Part shown: piece after piece, positions 22,788 through 30,025 of the stretch
Layout of the letters: each line of letters opens with the position of its first letter
Numbering within the stretch: position 1 is the stretch's first letter
NCBI RefSeq assembly: GCF_014648515.1
Contig: NZ_BMRG01000026.1
Location: 844 to 64,843, forward strand
Source: Saccharothrix coeruleofusca
Lineage (GTDB): Bacteria; Actinomycetota; Actinomycetes; Mycobacteriales; Pseudonocardiaceae
Direction: 5' to 3'
DNA: 64,000 bases
Notes under the pieces: generated by a model
What the model was told of the DNA's origin: nothing
What the model saw: the letters and a program-made list of their open reading frames with translations, nothing else
Databases searched by the model: none
Position numbers and translations under genes: made by a program

Positions 22788-24482
22788 TCACCGAAGAGAA
22801 CGCGTTCTGCGGCCACGACTGGATGCCGCCTGGACCGACCGGCAGAACCGACCGCCGGATGTTCGCTGATGCCAACGGCAGTGTCGTGCCCGGCGGCATG
22901 TCAACCGACGACCTCGGCTGGCGCAAATTGGGCTGCGACCTCGTCGCTGGCCAGGCACCATGGCCGCGTGTCGGATCTTCACTGGGATGAGGTCAGGAGC
23001 TTCTTCGATCCTGACCTCATGGGGGCGCTTCCTGACGTGTTCGTCCCGGATGCCTCGGCGGAGGACTGGCAGGCTGTGTTCGATCTGGTCGAGGCGCGTG
23101 GTTGGCAGTGGGAATTCGTCCAGGGCGACACGGCGCTGCCGCTGCCCTTGGCCACTGACGCGCTCGCCCGCCCGCCCGGTGCCGAATTGGTGGAACTGAA
23201 GGTCTGGCCGGTTCCGGGGATGCTCGCGATCTTCCGTCTCATGTCGGCCGAGGAGATCGACTTCGACATCGATCTGCGGGAGTTGCAGGGGCAGGATGGC
23301 GTCGACACCCTCTGCGGGTTCTTCGGCGAGATCGGGCGGAAACTGGGCAAGCCGGTGCTCATGACGTCGGAGGGTGGAAGCCAGGACCACGCGGTCCTCG
23401 GGTTCGATCCGGTGCTTGATCGAGTGATGTTGCTGGCTGATCCACTGGTCCGCTGAGTTCGCGCTGGTCGCGGTGTGATCGAGCGGGATCAGGTCGAGCA
23501 GGTCATGGGTGATCTGTTCGGTCTCGTCCTCGATGGCCAGGACGGCGGCGCCGCGGATGAGCACCGAGAGGCTGCCGATGGCGCCGCCGGTGCGTTCGTA
23601 GAGGTAGTCGGCGTGCTCGACCAGGGTGCCGGGTTGGTGCCGGTGCAGGCGCAGGGAGTGTTCGAGGGTGGCGATCAGCGACCGCCAGGCCGTCTTCTGC
23701 TCGGGGGTGCCGTAGTCGAACGGTGTGGAGTCGATCAGTGTGAACCGGCCGGCGATCTGGCGTCCGCGGGGTCCGGCGAACATGCCGCGTTCCTCGACCT
23801 CGATCCCGGCGTAGGCGAATGTGGCCGGGAGTCGTTCGGCGAAGTATTTGAGCTGGTCGGAGACCTCGGCGCGGGCGCGGGTGTCGAGGATGCTGTGGAT
23901 CTCGTCGATCAGGACCAGTTCCAGGTGGGTCCGGGCGGCGACGGCGCAGACGGTGTTGACGATGTCGGGCATGGTCGCGCGCGAGTTGAACTCGACGCCG
24001 TAAAACCGCGCGAACTCGACCGCCAGCATCTTCGGGGTCGCGTCGGTCGGGACGGTGACATAGACGACCGGGATCCGGTCCTGCCCGGCGCGGCCGGGAT
24101 GGCGTTTGCGGACCGCGCGTTCGTGGGTGCGGCCGAGTTGGGTGAGCGCGGTGGTCTTCCCGGTGCCGGACGCGCCGGAGAGGATCATTCCGCGCCGGGC
24201 GGAGGTCTGGCCGCGGTTGAGCTGGACCAGCAAGCGCCCGGTGGTCAGCAGTTTCCGGATGACCGGGGTGTGGGCCAGTGGCAGGTCGCTGTGGTAGTCG
24301 CGGCGGGCTTGGACCAGCTCGGCGCGAGCCCGAGCCGACAACGCGGCGAGTTCGGCGGCGGTCGGGAGGACCGGTGGAGCGCTCTGGTGCTCGACGAACC
24401 GCCGCCAGCCCTCTCTGGCGGTCAGCGACTCGTCGGGTGCGAGCTGGTCGACGTCGTCGAGCTCGGCTTGCAGCGTGGTCAT
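22788..24482 (-). CDS. TnsC/TniB-like AAA ATPase; C-terminus reads antisense through the cargo gene
   Basis: The first about 345 residues are a TnsC/TniB-type ATPase: Walker A LSGASGTGKTTALTQL, Walker B LVLIDEIHSI and an Arg-rich sensor region. It would couple target choice to the TnsAB-like transposase. ATG 24482 overlaps the tnsB stop (ATGA) and has AAAGG 5 bases upstream; GTG 24488 is an alternative. The conserved part ends near DLIPLDHTATSA, about position 23,450. From there the open frame continues for about 220 codons antisense to the cargo gene. The native stop was probably lost when cargo sequence was joined here, so the real protein end is uncertain. Confidence 0.75.
   Translation of the reverse strand: MTTLQAELDDVDQLAPDESLTAREGWRRFVEHQSAPPVLPTAAELAALSARARAELVQARRDYHSDLPLAHTPVIRKLLTTGRLLVQLNRGQTSARRGMILSGASGTGKTTALTQLGRTHERAVRKRHPGRAGQDRIPVVYVTVPTDATPKMLAVEFARFYGVEFNSRATMPDIVNTVCAVAARTHLELVLIDEIHSILDTRARAEVSDQLKYFAERLPATFAYAGIEVEERGMFAGPRGRQIAGRFTLIDSTPFDYGTPEQKTAWRSLIATLEHSLRLHRHQPGTLVEHADYLYERTGGAIGSLSVLIRGAAVLAIEDETEQITHDLLDLIPLDHTATSANSADQWISQQHHSIKHRIEPEDRVVLASTLRRHEHRLAQFPPDLAEEPAEGVDAILPLQLPQIDVEVDLLGRHETEDREHPRNRPDLQFHQFGTGRAGERVSGQGQRQRRVALDEFPLPTTRLDQIEHSLPVLRRGIRDEHVRKRPHEVRIEEAPDLIPVKIRHAAMVPGQRRGRSPICASRGRRLTCRRARHCRWHQRTSGGRFCRSVQAASSRGRRTRSLR
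22968..23456 (+). CDS. Transposon cargo gene, uncharacterised 162-aa protein
   Basis: A 162-aa acidic protein beginning VSDLHWDEVRSFFDPD, with the conserved-looking segments PMP-type IFRLMSAEEIDFDIDLREL and LQGQDGVDTLCGFFGEIGR. No catalytic motif or membrane segment is seen. I recognise the style of small actinobacterial hypothetical proteins that sit near SUKH-type immunity genes, but cannot name the family. It is the only gene in the element besides the transposition genes and is oriented away from the left end. It starts at GTG 22968, where no strong ribosome binding site is visible. Its 3' end directly faces the tnsC homologue. Confidence 0.65.
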   Translation: MSDLHWDEVRSFFDPDLMGALPDVFVPDASAEDWQAVFDLVEARGWQWEFVQGDTALPLPLATDALARPPGAELVELKVWPVPGMLAIFRLMSAEEIDFDIDLRELQGQDGVDTLCGFFGEIGRKLGKPVLMTSEGGSQDHAVLGFDPVLDRVMLLADPLVR

Positions 24483-26521
24483 AGCCACCTTTCCGCTTCT
24501 GCGTCGGCGTCGAACACGCCGAACGGGATCACCTGCGCTTTCTGCGCGGCGGGTGCCGGGTCGGCTTGGGATGCGTGCTTGTCATCGACGTCGGCCGCTG
24601 CGGGCAGTTCGGGCCGGTGCGCGGCCGCGGCGGTGCGGGTGCGGGCGGCGATACGTGCGCCAGCCTTGTCCGGGCCGTGCTCGGCGCGCGTGAGCAGGGC
24701 GTCCAACGCGCGGGCGATCTCGGTTTCGGTCGCCTGTTCATGCTTGTGCCGGCCAGCCTGTTCGGCGAGACGGCGGGCGTGGCGCCAGGTGAAGTCGGCG
24801 AACGGCGCAGTGACCATCGCGCGGTGCGTCCAAGGCGCGGTGATCCAGCCCTCGGGTGTGCGGACGAACACCTGTGAGAGGTCGTAGGGATCGTAATGAA
24901 CTTCCCAGAGGCCGCGCTTGCCGATGAGCCCGGAGTGCTGACGCCGGAACGGTCCAAGCACGGGCGTGTCGTAGGTGCGGTAGTCGATGCGGATCCCGTA
25001 GTCGTTGATCGCCCGCCACTTCACCGGCAGCAGCTCCAGGTAGTCGCTGCCGGTCAGCGTGATCGGCAGGTAACCGGCGATAGCGACCAGGGAGGCGTAG
25101 CGCTCGTTGGGGGTAAGCATCCGGCGTGGGGTGTGCGGATCGCGCAGCGCGTCGTGTGGGCGGTGTTACCAGCCGACGATCAACCACTCGTCCAGCAGGT
25201 CCTGCAAGTCGCCGACGGTCCAGACGGCGGCGATGTCGCGGCCGCGCTGGGTGGTGTTGGCGCCCTTGAATCCGGCGACGTGCTGGGCGAACAGGGTTTT
25301 GATCGCCTTGAAGGTTGCCTCGACCACGCCCTTGTCGGTCGGGGTGTCCTTGCGTGCGGGTTAGATGGAGATGCCCAGCCGTTCGCAGGCGCGGGTGAAG
25401 GTCTCCGAGACGAACACCTTGCCGTGGTCGATCACCACCTGTTCGGGGACGATGACCGGCCGGGCCGCAGCCTCGCGCATCCGCGCGTCGATCGTGAGCA
25501 GCCGCTCGTGCGGTAGCCGGGACGCCGACATCCGTAGCGCGTTGGCCCAGCCGGGCCGCATCGGCTCGGGAACGAGCATCTTCGCCAGCAGCAGCGACGC
25601 GTCGACGGCTTTGGTGCCGACCGGGCGCAATACCGCCGCGCAGATAGTGCGCGTGGCGACGTCGACCGCGATCGTGAGATCGGCGCGGACCGGGACACCA
25701 TCGGCGGCCAGGACCATCACGTCGATCGGGGTGGAGTCGATTTGGACCTGCTCACCGGGGCGTGAGGCGTCTGTCTCGGTGAACGCGCCGGACGGCCGGT
25801 TCGCCGTCTGCCGCCGGGTGACCGCCGAGCCGAAGGTGTGCCAGCCGACCGTCAGCCGGTCGACCAGCTCGTAGAAAGCGCTGCGGCCCGGTAGCGGCAC
25901 GACTCCCTCGCCGTGCAGCTCCTCGACACGTTTGGTCACGCGGCGGATCAGCCGCGACCGCGTGCCCGTGGACAGGTCCGTCTCCGCCGCGATCATCTCG
26001 CGCAGCACCTCGACCAGCCGCGCGTCGGCCTGCCCGGTGACGTCGAAAGTTCGCGCGGCGCGCTGGTCAACCAGGCCCCATAGCCCCTGCGCCTCTAACC
26101 GGGCGCGCTTGCGTTCGATCGTGCGCGTGCTGAGGCCCAACTCAGTGGCCTTGGCCTGCAAGCGGTCGGTCGCCGAGGTGGTGTTCGGGTCGAAGCCGGG
26201 GCGTGCGGCCGTGCCCGGCGTAGCACCGGGCGGCAGCCCGGTCTCGATCTCCACGAGGTGATCGCGCCAGCGTTCGGCCTCGGCGACGACCTCGGCGGGC
26301 AGGGACTCCAGCAGCCCGAAAAGCTCCATGACGGGCAGGCTGATGCCCTCCAGGACGGCGAAATCTGCAGCGGCCATCAGATGCCCTGCCAGCACGACCT
26401 GCTCGCCGCCGGCGTCGGCCCGGAGCCGGACCGTGGAGCCCGCGAGCCCCACCACCACGTGGTCGTCTCCGTCGAAGGCGACGCGGTCGCCGACGCGCAG
26501 AACCGCACCGGACGAGGTCAC
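24479..26521 (-). pseudogene. TnsB/Mu-type DDE transposase interrupted by two in-frame ochre stops
   Basis: One continuous frame of 681 codons is broken by TAA at 25361-25363 and TAA at 25166-25168. The upstream part contains the N-terminal DNA-binding and catalytic core: QIDSTPIDVMVL holds the first Asp and ADLTIAVDVATRT the second, and EQVVIDHGKVF leads to the next conserved block. Between the stops lies a conserved-looking stretch containing KDTPTDKGVVEATFKAI, with the expected catalytic Glu. Downstream is the Mu-type C-terminal barrel region (MLTPNERYASLVAIAGYLPI). Both stops can arise from CAA by single C-to-T changes. It overlaps tnsA (GTGA) and tnsC (ATGA). Without suppression no full-length transposase is made. 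Confidence 0.88.
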
Positions 26522-27276
26522 GACCTCACCGCCTCGGTCATGACCAAGCCGTCGGGGTGCAGCGGCCGGTCCAGGTCGGTGTGCAGTTCACGTCGCCAGA
26601 GCAGGTGGAACAACACCGGCAATACCGCGATCGGATCGCCGACCTGCTCGGCGCCGTCCAGCAGGCCAGTCGGAGCGGCGAACGCCGCGCGCAGCGCGGC
26701 GGCGACGTCCGGTAGGTGGTGGCGGGGATGGCGGTAGCCGGCCAGCCAGCGGACGTTGGCCAGCAACGACCTCGGTGGAGCTCCGGCGACGTCGTAGTGC
26801 CAGCCCAGTGCGTCGCAGGCCGCCCGCGTCGCGTCGAACGCGACCTGGTCACGGGGCTTAATGCGGTCCGCCGAGCGGACATCGAGCACCAGCGCGGAGC
26901 CGTCGGCCAGGCGGGCGAAGTAGTCCGGAGCGTGCGAGCGGGTCTTGCCTTCCGCTGTGGCCCAGAACAGCCAGAACGGCTGGGAGGCGATGCCGACTAC
27001 CTCGGGATCGAAGTCCAGCAGGACCAGCCGGTCTCGCTCCAACCACGACTCGTAGCCCACCAGACTGCCTGTCGTCGCCGTCCACCAGCGCCCGGTGTGA
27101 TGGCGCTGTCCCTTGTACGACGGGAAACCGCGCACCGGTATGCAGTGCTCGAACGGCACGGACCAAGCTTCGGTGAGACGAACGCGCTGCTCACCACGCT
27201 CGTCCGCGTACGCGAGTTCAAACCGCTCAGCCAGCGACGACCGCGCGCCGCCGGGTACAAGATCAAGCGTCGGCAC
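26518..27276 (-). CDS. TnsA-like heteromeric transposase endonuclease subunit
   Basis: A 252-aa protein with the TnsA-type nuclease core: YESWLERDRLVLLDFDPEV (acidic residues), SHAPDYFARLADG (metal Asp) and LVLDVRSADRI, where Tn7 TnsA has a Lys and this branch has Arg. TnsA nicks the 5' strands so that transposition is cut-and-paste. It starts at GTG 27276, close inside the right end, and its stop overlaps the tnsB start. The frame is intact. Confidence 0.82.
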   Translation of the reverse strand: MPTLDLVPGGARSSLAERFELAYADERGEQRVRLTEAWSVPFEHCIPVRGFPSYKGQRHHTGRWWTATTGSLVGYESWLERDRLVLLDFDPEVVGIASQPFWLFWATAEGKTRSHAPDYFARLADGSALVLDVRSADRIKPRDQVAFDATRAACDALGWHYDVAGAPPRSLLANVRWLAGYRHPRHHLPDVAAALRAAFAAPTGLLDGAEQVGDPIAVLPVLFHLLWRRELHTDLDRPLHPDGLVMTEAVRS

Positions 27277-27318
27277 CGCGGCATTCTCTCGGGCGGCGCA
27301 AGCGCCTACTCACCGCCC

Positions 27319-27395
27319 CCGACAACTACCTCCGGACACCGACACCCTCACCGACAACTAGGTCCGGACACCGACAACTTCAGCCGGACAGGACA
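27319..27395. repeat. Transposon right end with three transposase-site-like repeats
   Basis: Three copies lie in one orientation: 27319-27338, 27351-27370 and the terminal 27371-27395. They share CCGACAACT and CCGGACA. The last ends in CCGGACAGGACA, the complement of the left terminus with few differences. Confidence 0.8.
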
Positions 27396-27400
27396 CGAGC
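27396..27400. repeat. 5-bp target-site duplication, right copy
   Basis: CGAGC, identical to 22634-22638, directly after the right terminal ACA of the transposon. Confidence 0.85.
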
Positions 27401-27450
27401 AGCTGGAACTGGTGATCCGACTAGTTGTCACCTGCTGCTCACGGAGAGTA

Positions 27451-27462
27451 TGGTCTAGACCG
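27451..27462. promoter_or_regulatory. DasR-responsive element (dre) upstream of the LPMO gene
   Basis: TGGTCTAGACCG contains the perfect palindrome GGTCTAGACC at 27452-27461. The known DasR operator consensus is ACTGGTCTAGACCAGT, and the match is complete over the central 11 bases. It lies about 105 bases before the LPMO start. In Streptomyces such sites repress chitin and N-acetylglucosamine genes until aminosugar phosphates release DasR. Confidence 0.75.
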
Positions 27463-27567
27463 GCCGCCGCATTGGTGAACGACTCGTCCAATGCGGTCCT
27501 CCGCAAGACCGCTGCCAAGAAGGTAGGCGTTCGCCTCCAGCGTTCCGCCCGTCCAATGGGAGCTGAC

Positions 27568-28083
27568 ATGACGAAGATCCGCCAGAGGGTCGCCGCGATG
27601 GTGGCAGGCGCCCTCACCGCGCCGCTGATGGTGGTGGCGCTGCCGAGCGCCCCCGCGTTCGCCCACGGCTACATCTCCTCGCCGCCCAGCAGGCAGGCCC
27701 AGTGCGCCCAGAACCTGGTGCCCTGCGGCGACATCAAGTACGAGCCGCAGAGCGTCGAGGGCCCGAAGGGGCTGCGCAGCTGCAACGGCGGCGTGTCCCG
27801 GTTCGCCGACCTGAACGACGACAACAAGGGCTGGAGGGTGACCAACGTCGGGCGCGACGTGACCTTCAACTGGACCTTCACCGTCCGGCACCGCACGGCC
27901 AACTACGAGTACTACGTCGGCGGCACGCGCGTCGGCTACTTCGACGCTGGTAACCAGATCCCCGGCGCCACCGTGTCGCACACCGTGACCCTGCCCGCGG
28001 GCAGGCAGAAGGTGCTCGCCATCTGGAACATCGGCGACACCAGCAACGCGTTCTACGCCTGCGTCGACGTCAACGTCGGCTGA
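27568..28083 (+). CDS. Secreted AA10 lytic polysaccharide monooxygenase (chitin-active type)
   Basis: A 171-aa precursor. A signal peptide (charged start, hydrophobic core, cleavage after PAFA) exposes an N-terminal His: mature HGYISSPPSRQ. That His is the first histidine-brace ligand of copper LPMOs. The second is the His in FTVRHRTANYEYY, and the axial aromatic lies in NAFYACVDV. There is no separate carbohydrate-binding module, so this is a small single-domain AA10. It oxidatively cleaves crystalline chitin or possibly cellulose. GGGAG lies 6 bases before ATG 27568; a longer upstream frame includes transposon sequence and is not used. The DasR operator upstream supports chitin as substrate. 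Confidence 0.9.
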   Translation: MTKIRQRVAAMVAGALTAPLMVVALPSAPAFAHGYISSPPSRQAQCAQNLVPCGDIKYEPQSVEGPKGLRSCNGGVSRFADLNDDNKGWRVTNVGRDVTFNWTFTVRHRTANYEYYVGGTRVGYFDAGNQIPGATVSHTVTLPAGRQKVLAIWNIGDTSNAFYACVDVNVG

Positions 28084-28105
28084 TCCGCGCCGAGCAGCCC
28101 CGGAC

Positions 28106-28147
28106 GGCCCGGCTCGCGTCGCGGTCCCCGATCACGCGAGTCGGGCC
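28106..28147. terminator. Hairpin terminator between LPMO and SDR genes
   Basis: GGCCCGGCTCGCG (28106-28118) pairs with CGCGAGTCGGGCC (28135-28147): 13 pairs with one G-T wobble and a 16-base loop. It sits between convergent genes. Confidence 0.6.
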
Positions 28148-28159
28148 ATCCAAGCGCAC

Positions 28160-28888
28160 TCAGGCGGTGAAGCCGCCGTCGACGTTCAGCACCGCTCCGG
28201 TGACCCAGGCCGCCTCGGGGGACGCCAGGTACGCCACGGCTTCCGCGACCTCCTCGGGCCGCCCGTAGCGGCCCACCGCGGTGATCCCCCTGATGTGCTC
28301 GGCGTTCGGGCCGTCGGCCGGGTTCAGGTCGGTGTCGGTGGGGCCGGGGTGCACCAGGTTGACCGTGATCCCCTTCGGCCCCAACTCCCTGCCCAAGCCC
28401 TTGGTGAAGCCCACCAGCGCCGTCTTGCTGGCCGTGTAGAGCGAGAAGCCGGGGAAGACCGCCCGCTCGGCGAGGTTGCTGCCGACGCTGATGATCCGCC
28501 CGCCCTCGCCCAGGTGCGGCAGCGCCGCCTTGGCGGCGACGAACGCCGCGCGCACGTTCACCGCGAAGGTCCGGTCGAACTCGTCGACCGAGAACGCCTC
28601 CAGCGGTCCGACGGGGAATTCCGCGGCGTTGTTGACCACGACGTCCAACCGCCCCAGCACCCCGGCCGCCTCCTCGACCGCGGCCGCGACGGCCTCGGCG
28701 TCCCCGCTGTCCGCCTTAATCGCCACCACGCGGCGCCCGATGCCCTTGATCCGCTCGACCACGTCGTCGGCGTTGTCCCGGTAGGTCAGCGCGATCTCGG
28801 CCCCGGCGCGCGCCAGCCGCACCGCCACCGCCGCGCCGATCCCCCGGCTGCCACCCGTCACGAACGCGACCCTGTTCCCGATGTCCAT
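28160..28888 (-). CDS. SDR family oxidoreductase (3-oxoacyl-ACP reductase-like)
   Basis: A 242-aa classical short-chain dehydrogenase. The cofactor loop is VAFVTGGSRGIGAAVA (TGxxxGxG), the NNA motif is VVNNAAEFPVGP, the catalytic Ser is in IISVGSNLA and the catalytic pair is YTASK. The C-terminal loop PGPTDTDLNP and VLNVDGGFTA are typical. Thr-Tyr-Arg-Asp after the second strand suggests NADPH preference. AAGGTGA lies before ATG 28888. It is divergent from the cyclase-EAD2 gene. The substrate is unknown. Confidence 0.9.
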   Translation of the reverse strand: MDIGNRVAFVTGGSRGIGAAVAVRLARAGAEIALTYRDNADDVVERIKGIGRRVVAIKADSGDAEAVAAAVEEAAGVLGRLDVVVNNAAEFPVGPLEAFSVDEFDRTFAVNVRAAFVAAKAALPHLGEGGRIISVGSNLAERAVFPGFSLYTASKTALVGFTKGLGRELGPKGITVNLVHPGPTDTDLNPADGPNAEHIRGITAVGRYGRPEEVAEAVAYLASPEAAWVTGAVLNVDGGFTA

Positions 28889-29052
28889 GTGGATCACCTT
28901 GTCGCGCGGGGAACCCGAAATCCGGCGGAAAACAGACTTCACCCTGTCGCGCTCGTCCGGTGAAAAGCTGACGAGTGAGGTCGGCGGTGGTTACCTTTGC
29001 CTCGTGTCCGCTGTCCGGAACCGATCCCCGGAGCCGATCGAGGTGATCGTTC

Positions 29053-29955
29053 GTGTTATCGCATGAGTTGCCCCTGCACCACACGATCCTGGTGGTCGAC
29101 GTCGAGCGGTACGGGGCCCCGGAGAGAACCGACCACCACCGCGCGGCGGTGCACAACGGGCTCAACCGCGCCTTGCGCCACGCTTTCGCCCAGGCGTCGA
29201 TCGACTGGGACCGGTGCGTCGTGCAGGACGGGGGCGACGGTGCGCTCGTCCTGGTGCCCGCGAGCACCCCCAAGAACGTCCTGCTGACCGACGTGCTGCC
29301 GAAACTGGCCGCCGAACTGGAGGACCACAACGCCCTCGCCCCGGCGCCCGAGCGCATTCGGCTGCGATTCGCCCTGCACGCGGGCGAGGTGCGCCGGGTG
29401 GACCACGGCATCGTCGGCGAAGGCGTCATCCACGCCAGCAGGCTGCTCGACTCCGCAGAACTACGGGAAGCGCTGCGGCAATCCGCAGAGGCGATCGCGG
29501 TAATCGTTTCCGATGGTTTCCACCGGGACGTGGTCCGGCACGACCCGCGAACCGAGCCCGAGAAGTTCCACCCGGTCTTCGTGCGGGTGAAAGAACTGCG
29601 GGTGAAGGCGTGGATCAAGTATTCCACACCGCCGAGCCCCCAGTCGTCGCCGCAGCGTTCGACCAGCCCCGCCGAGCGGCTGTCGAGCCTGGTGGACGCG
29701 CTGCTGGAGGTGCCGAGCGTGCGTGAGGAGGCGGGCCGCGAAACGCTGCTCGGCCTGCTCCCACCGCAAGTTCGGCAGGCCGTGCCGCATCAGCGCCGCC
29801 CTCGGTTGCAGGTGGTCGAACTGGTGCGCACGTGCTTGGACTACGAGGACGGCTTGGCCAACCTGCTGGCCGCCGTTCGCGAACTCGAAGGCGACTCGAC
29901 AGCCGTGCGCGGGGTCGAAACCGCGGCGCGCCATTGGTTGCGCGGCGGAAACTGA
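29053..29955 (+). CDS. Divergent class III nucleotidyl cyclase-like domain fused to EAD2 (conflict locus B effector candidate)
   Basis: A 300-aa protein. Residues about 8-190 match the class III cyclase homology domain: metal Asp in ILVVDVERYG, QDGGDGALVLVP in place of the usual K-x-x-GDG loop, and IVGEGVIHASRLLD where the transition-state Arg is kept but the usual Asn is replaced by His. Residues about 205-300 are effector-associated domain 2 (SLVDALLEVPSV, then LVRTCLDYEDGL). EAD2 domains are thought to dock effectors to the EAD2-bearing VMAP protein, encoded 70 bases downstream. It starts at GTG 29053 with AGGTGA 6-11 bases upstream. Codon 2 is TTA, a rare leucine codon in such genomes. 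Whether it makes a cyclic nucleotide is open. Confidence 0.78.
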   Translation: MLSHELPLHHTILVVDVERYGAPERTDHHRAAVHNGLNRALRHAFAQASIDWDRCVVQDGGDGALVLVPASTPKNVLLTDVLPKLAAELEDHNALAPAPERIRLRFALHAGEVRRVDHGIVGEGVIHASRLLDSAELREALRQSAEAIAVIVSDGFHRDVVRHDPRTEPEKFHPVFVRVKELRVKAWIKYSTPPSPQSSPQRSTSPAERLSSLVDALLEVPSVREEAGRETLLGLLPPQVRQAVPHQRRPRLQVVELVRTCLDYEDGLANLLAAVRELEGDSTAVRGVETAARHWLRGGN

Positions 29956-30025
29956 AGTCGATCGCCGGATTCAGCCTTACGATGTGCGCGATCGGGCACT
30001 CCGTCGACCACGAGGGAGCACACGG

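Larger units (their letters stand above)
22639..27395. mobile_element. Tn7-like transposon (tnsABC homologues, one cargo gene), 4757 bp, complete ends
   Basis: The element is bounded by terminal inverted repeats beginning TGTCCCGTCCGG (left) and TGTCCTGTCCGG (right, read on the minus strand), which match at 22 of 25 bases. It is flanked by the 5-bp direct repeat CGAGC. Each end also carries two subterminal copies of a TGTCCGG-N-TAGTTG-type motif, as expected for TnsB/TniA-like transposase binding sites. Inside, on the minus strand, are overlapping genes for TnsA-like, TnsB-like (nonsense-broken) and TnsC-like proteins; one cargo gene lies on the plus strand near the left end. No tniQ/tnsD/tnsE homologue or CRISPR gene is present. 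It sits in the intergenic region between the SUKH and LPMO genes. Confidence 0.9.

Noticed and set aside
22716-22967. N-terminal extension of the cargo protein
   Set aside because: It would begin inside the transposon end repeats, and its composition is unlike the rest of the protein.
22639-27395. CRISPR-associated transposon
   Set aside because: No tniQ, cas gene or repeat array lies inside or near the element.
26716-28083. Single 455-aa protein covering the LPMO
   Set aside because: The upstream two thirds runs antisense to tnsA and across the transposon right end. The signal peptide and ribosome binding site place the start at 27568.
29723-30025. N-terminal extension of the locus B VMAP protein
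   Set aside because: It overlaps the EAD2 part of the cyclase gene in another frame and is Arg/Cys/Trp-rich. GTG 30026 has a proper ribosome binding site.
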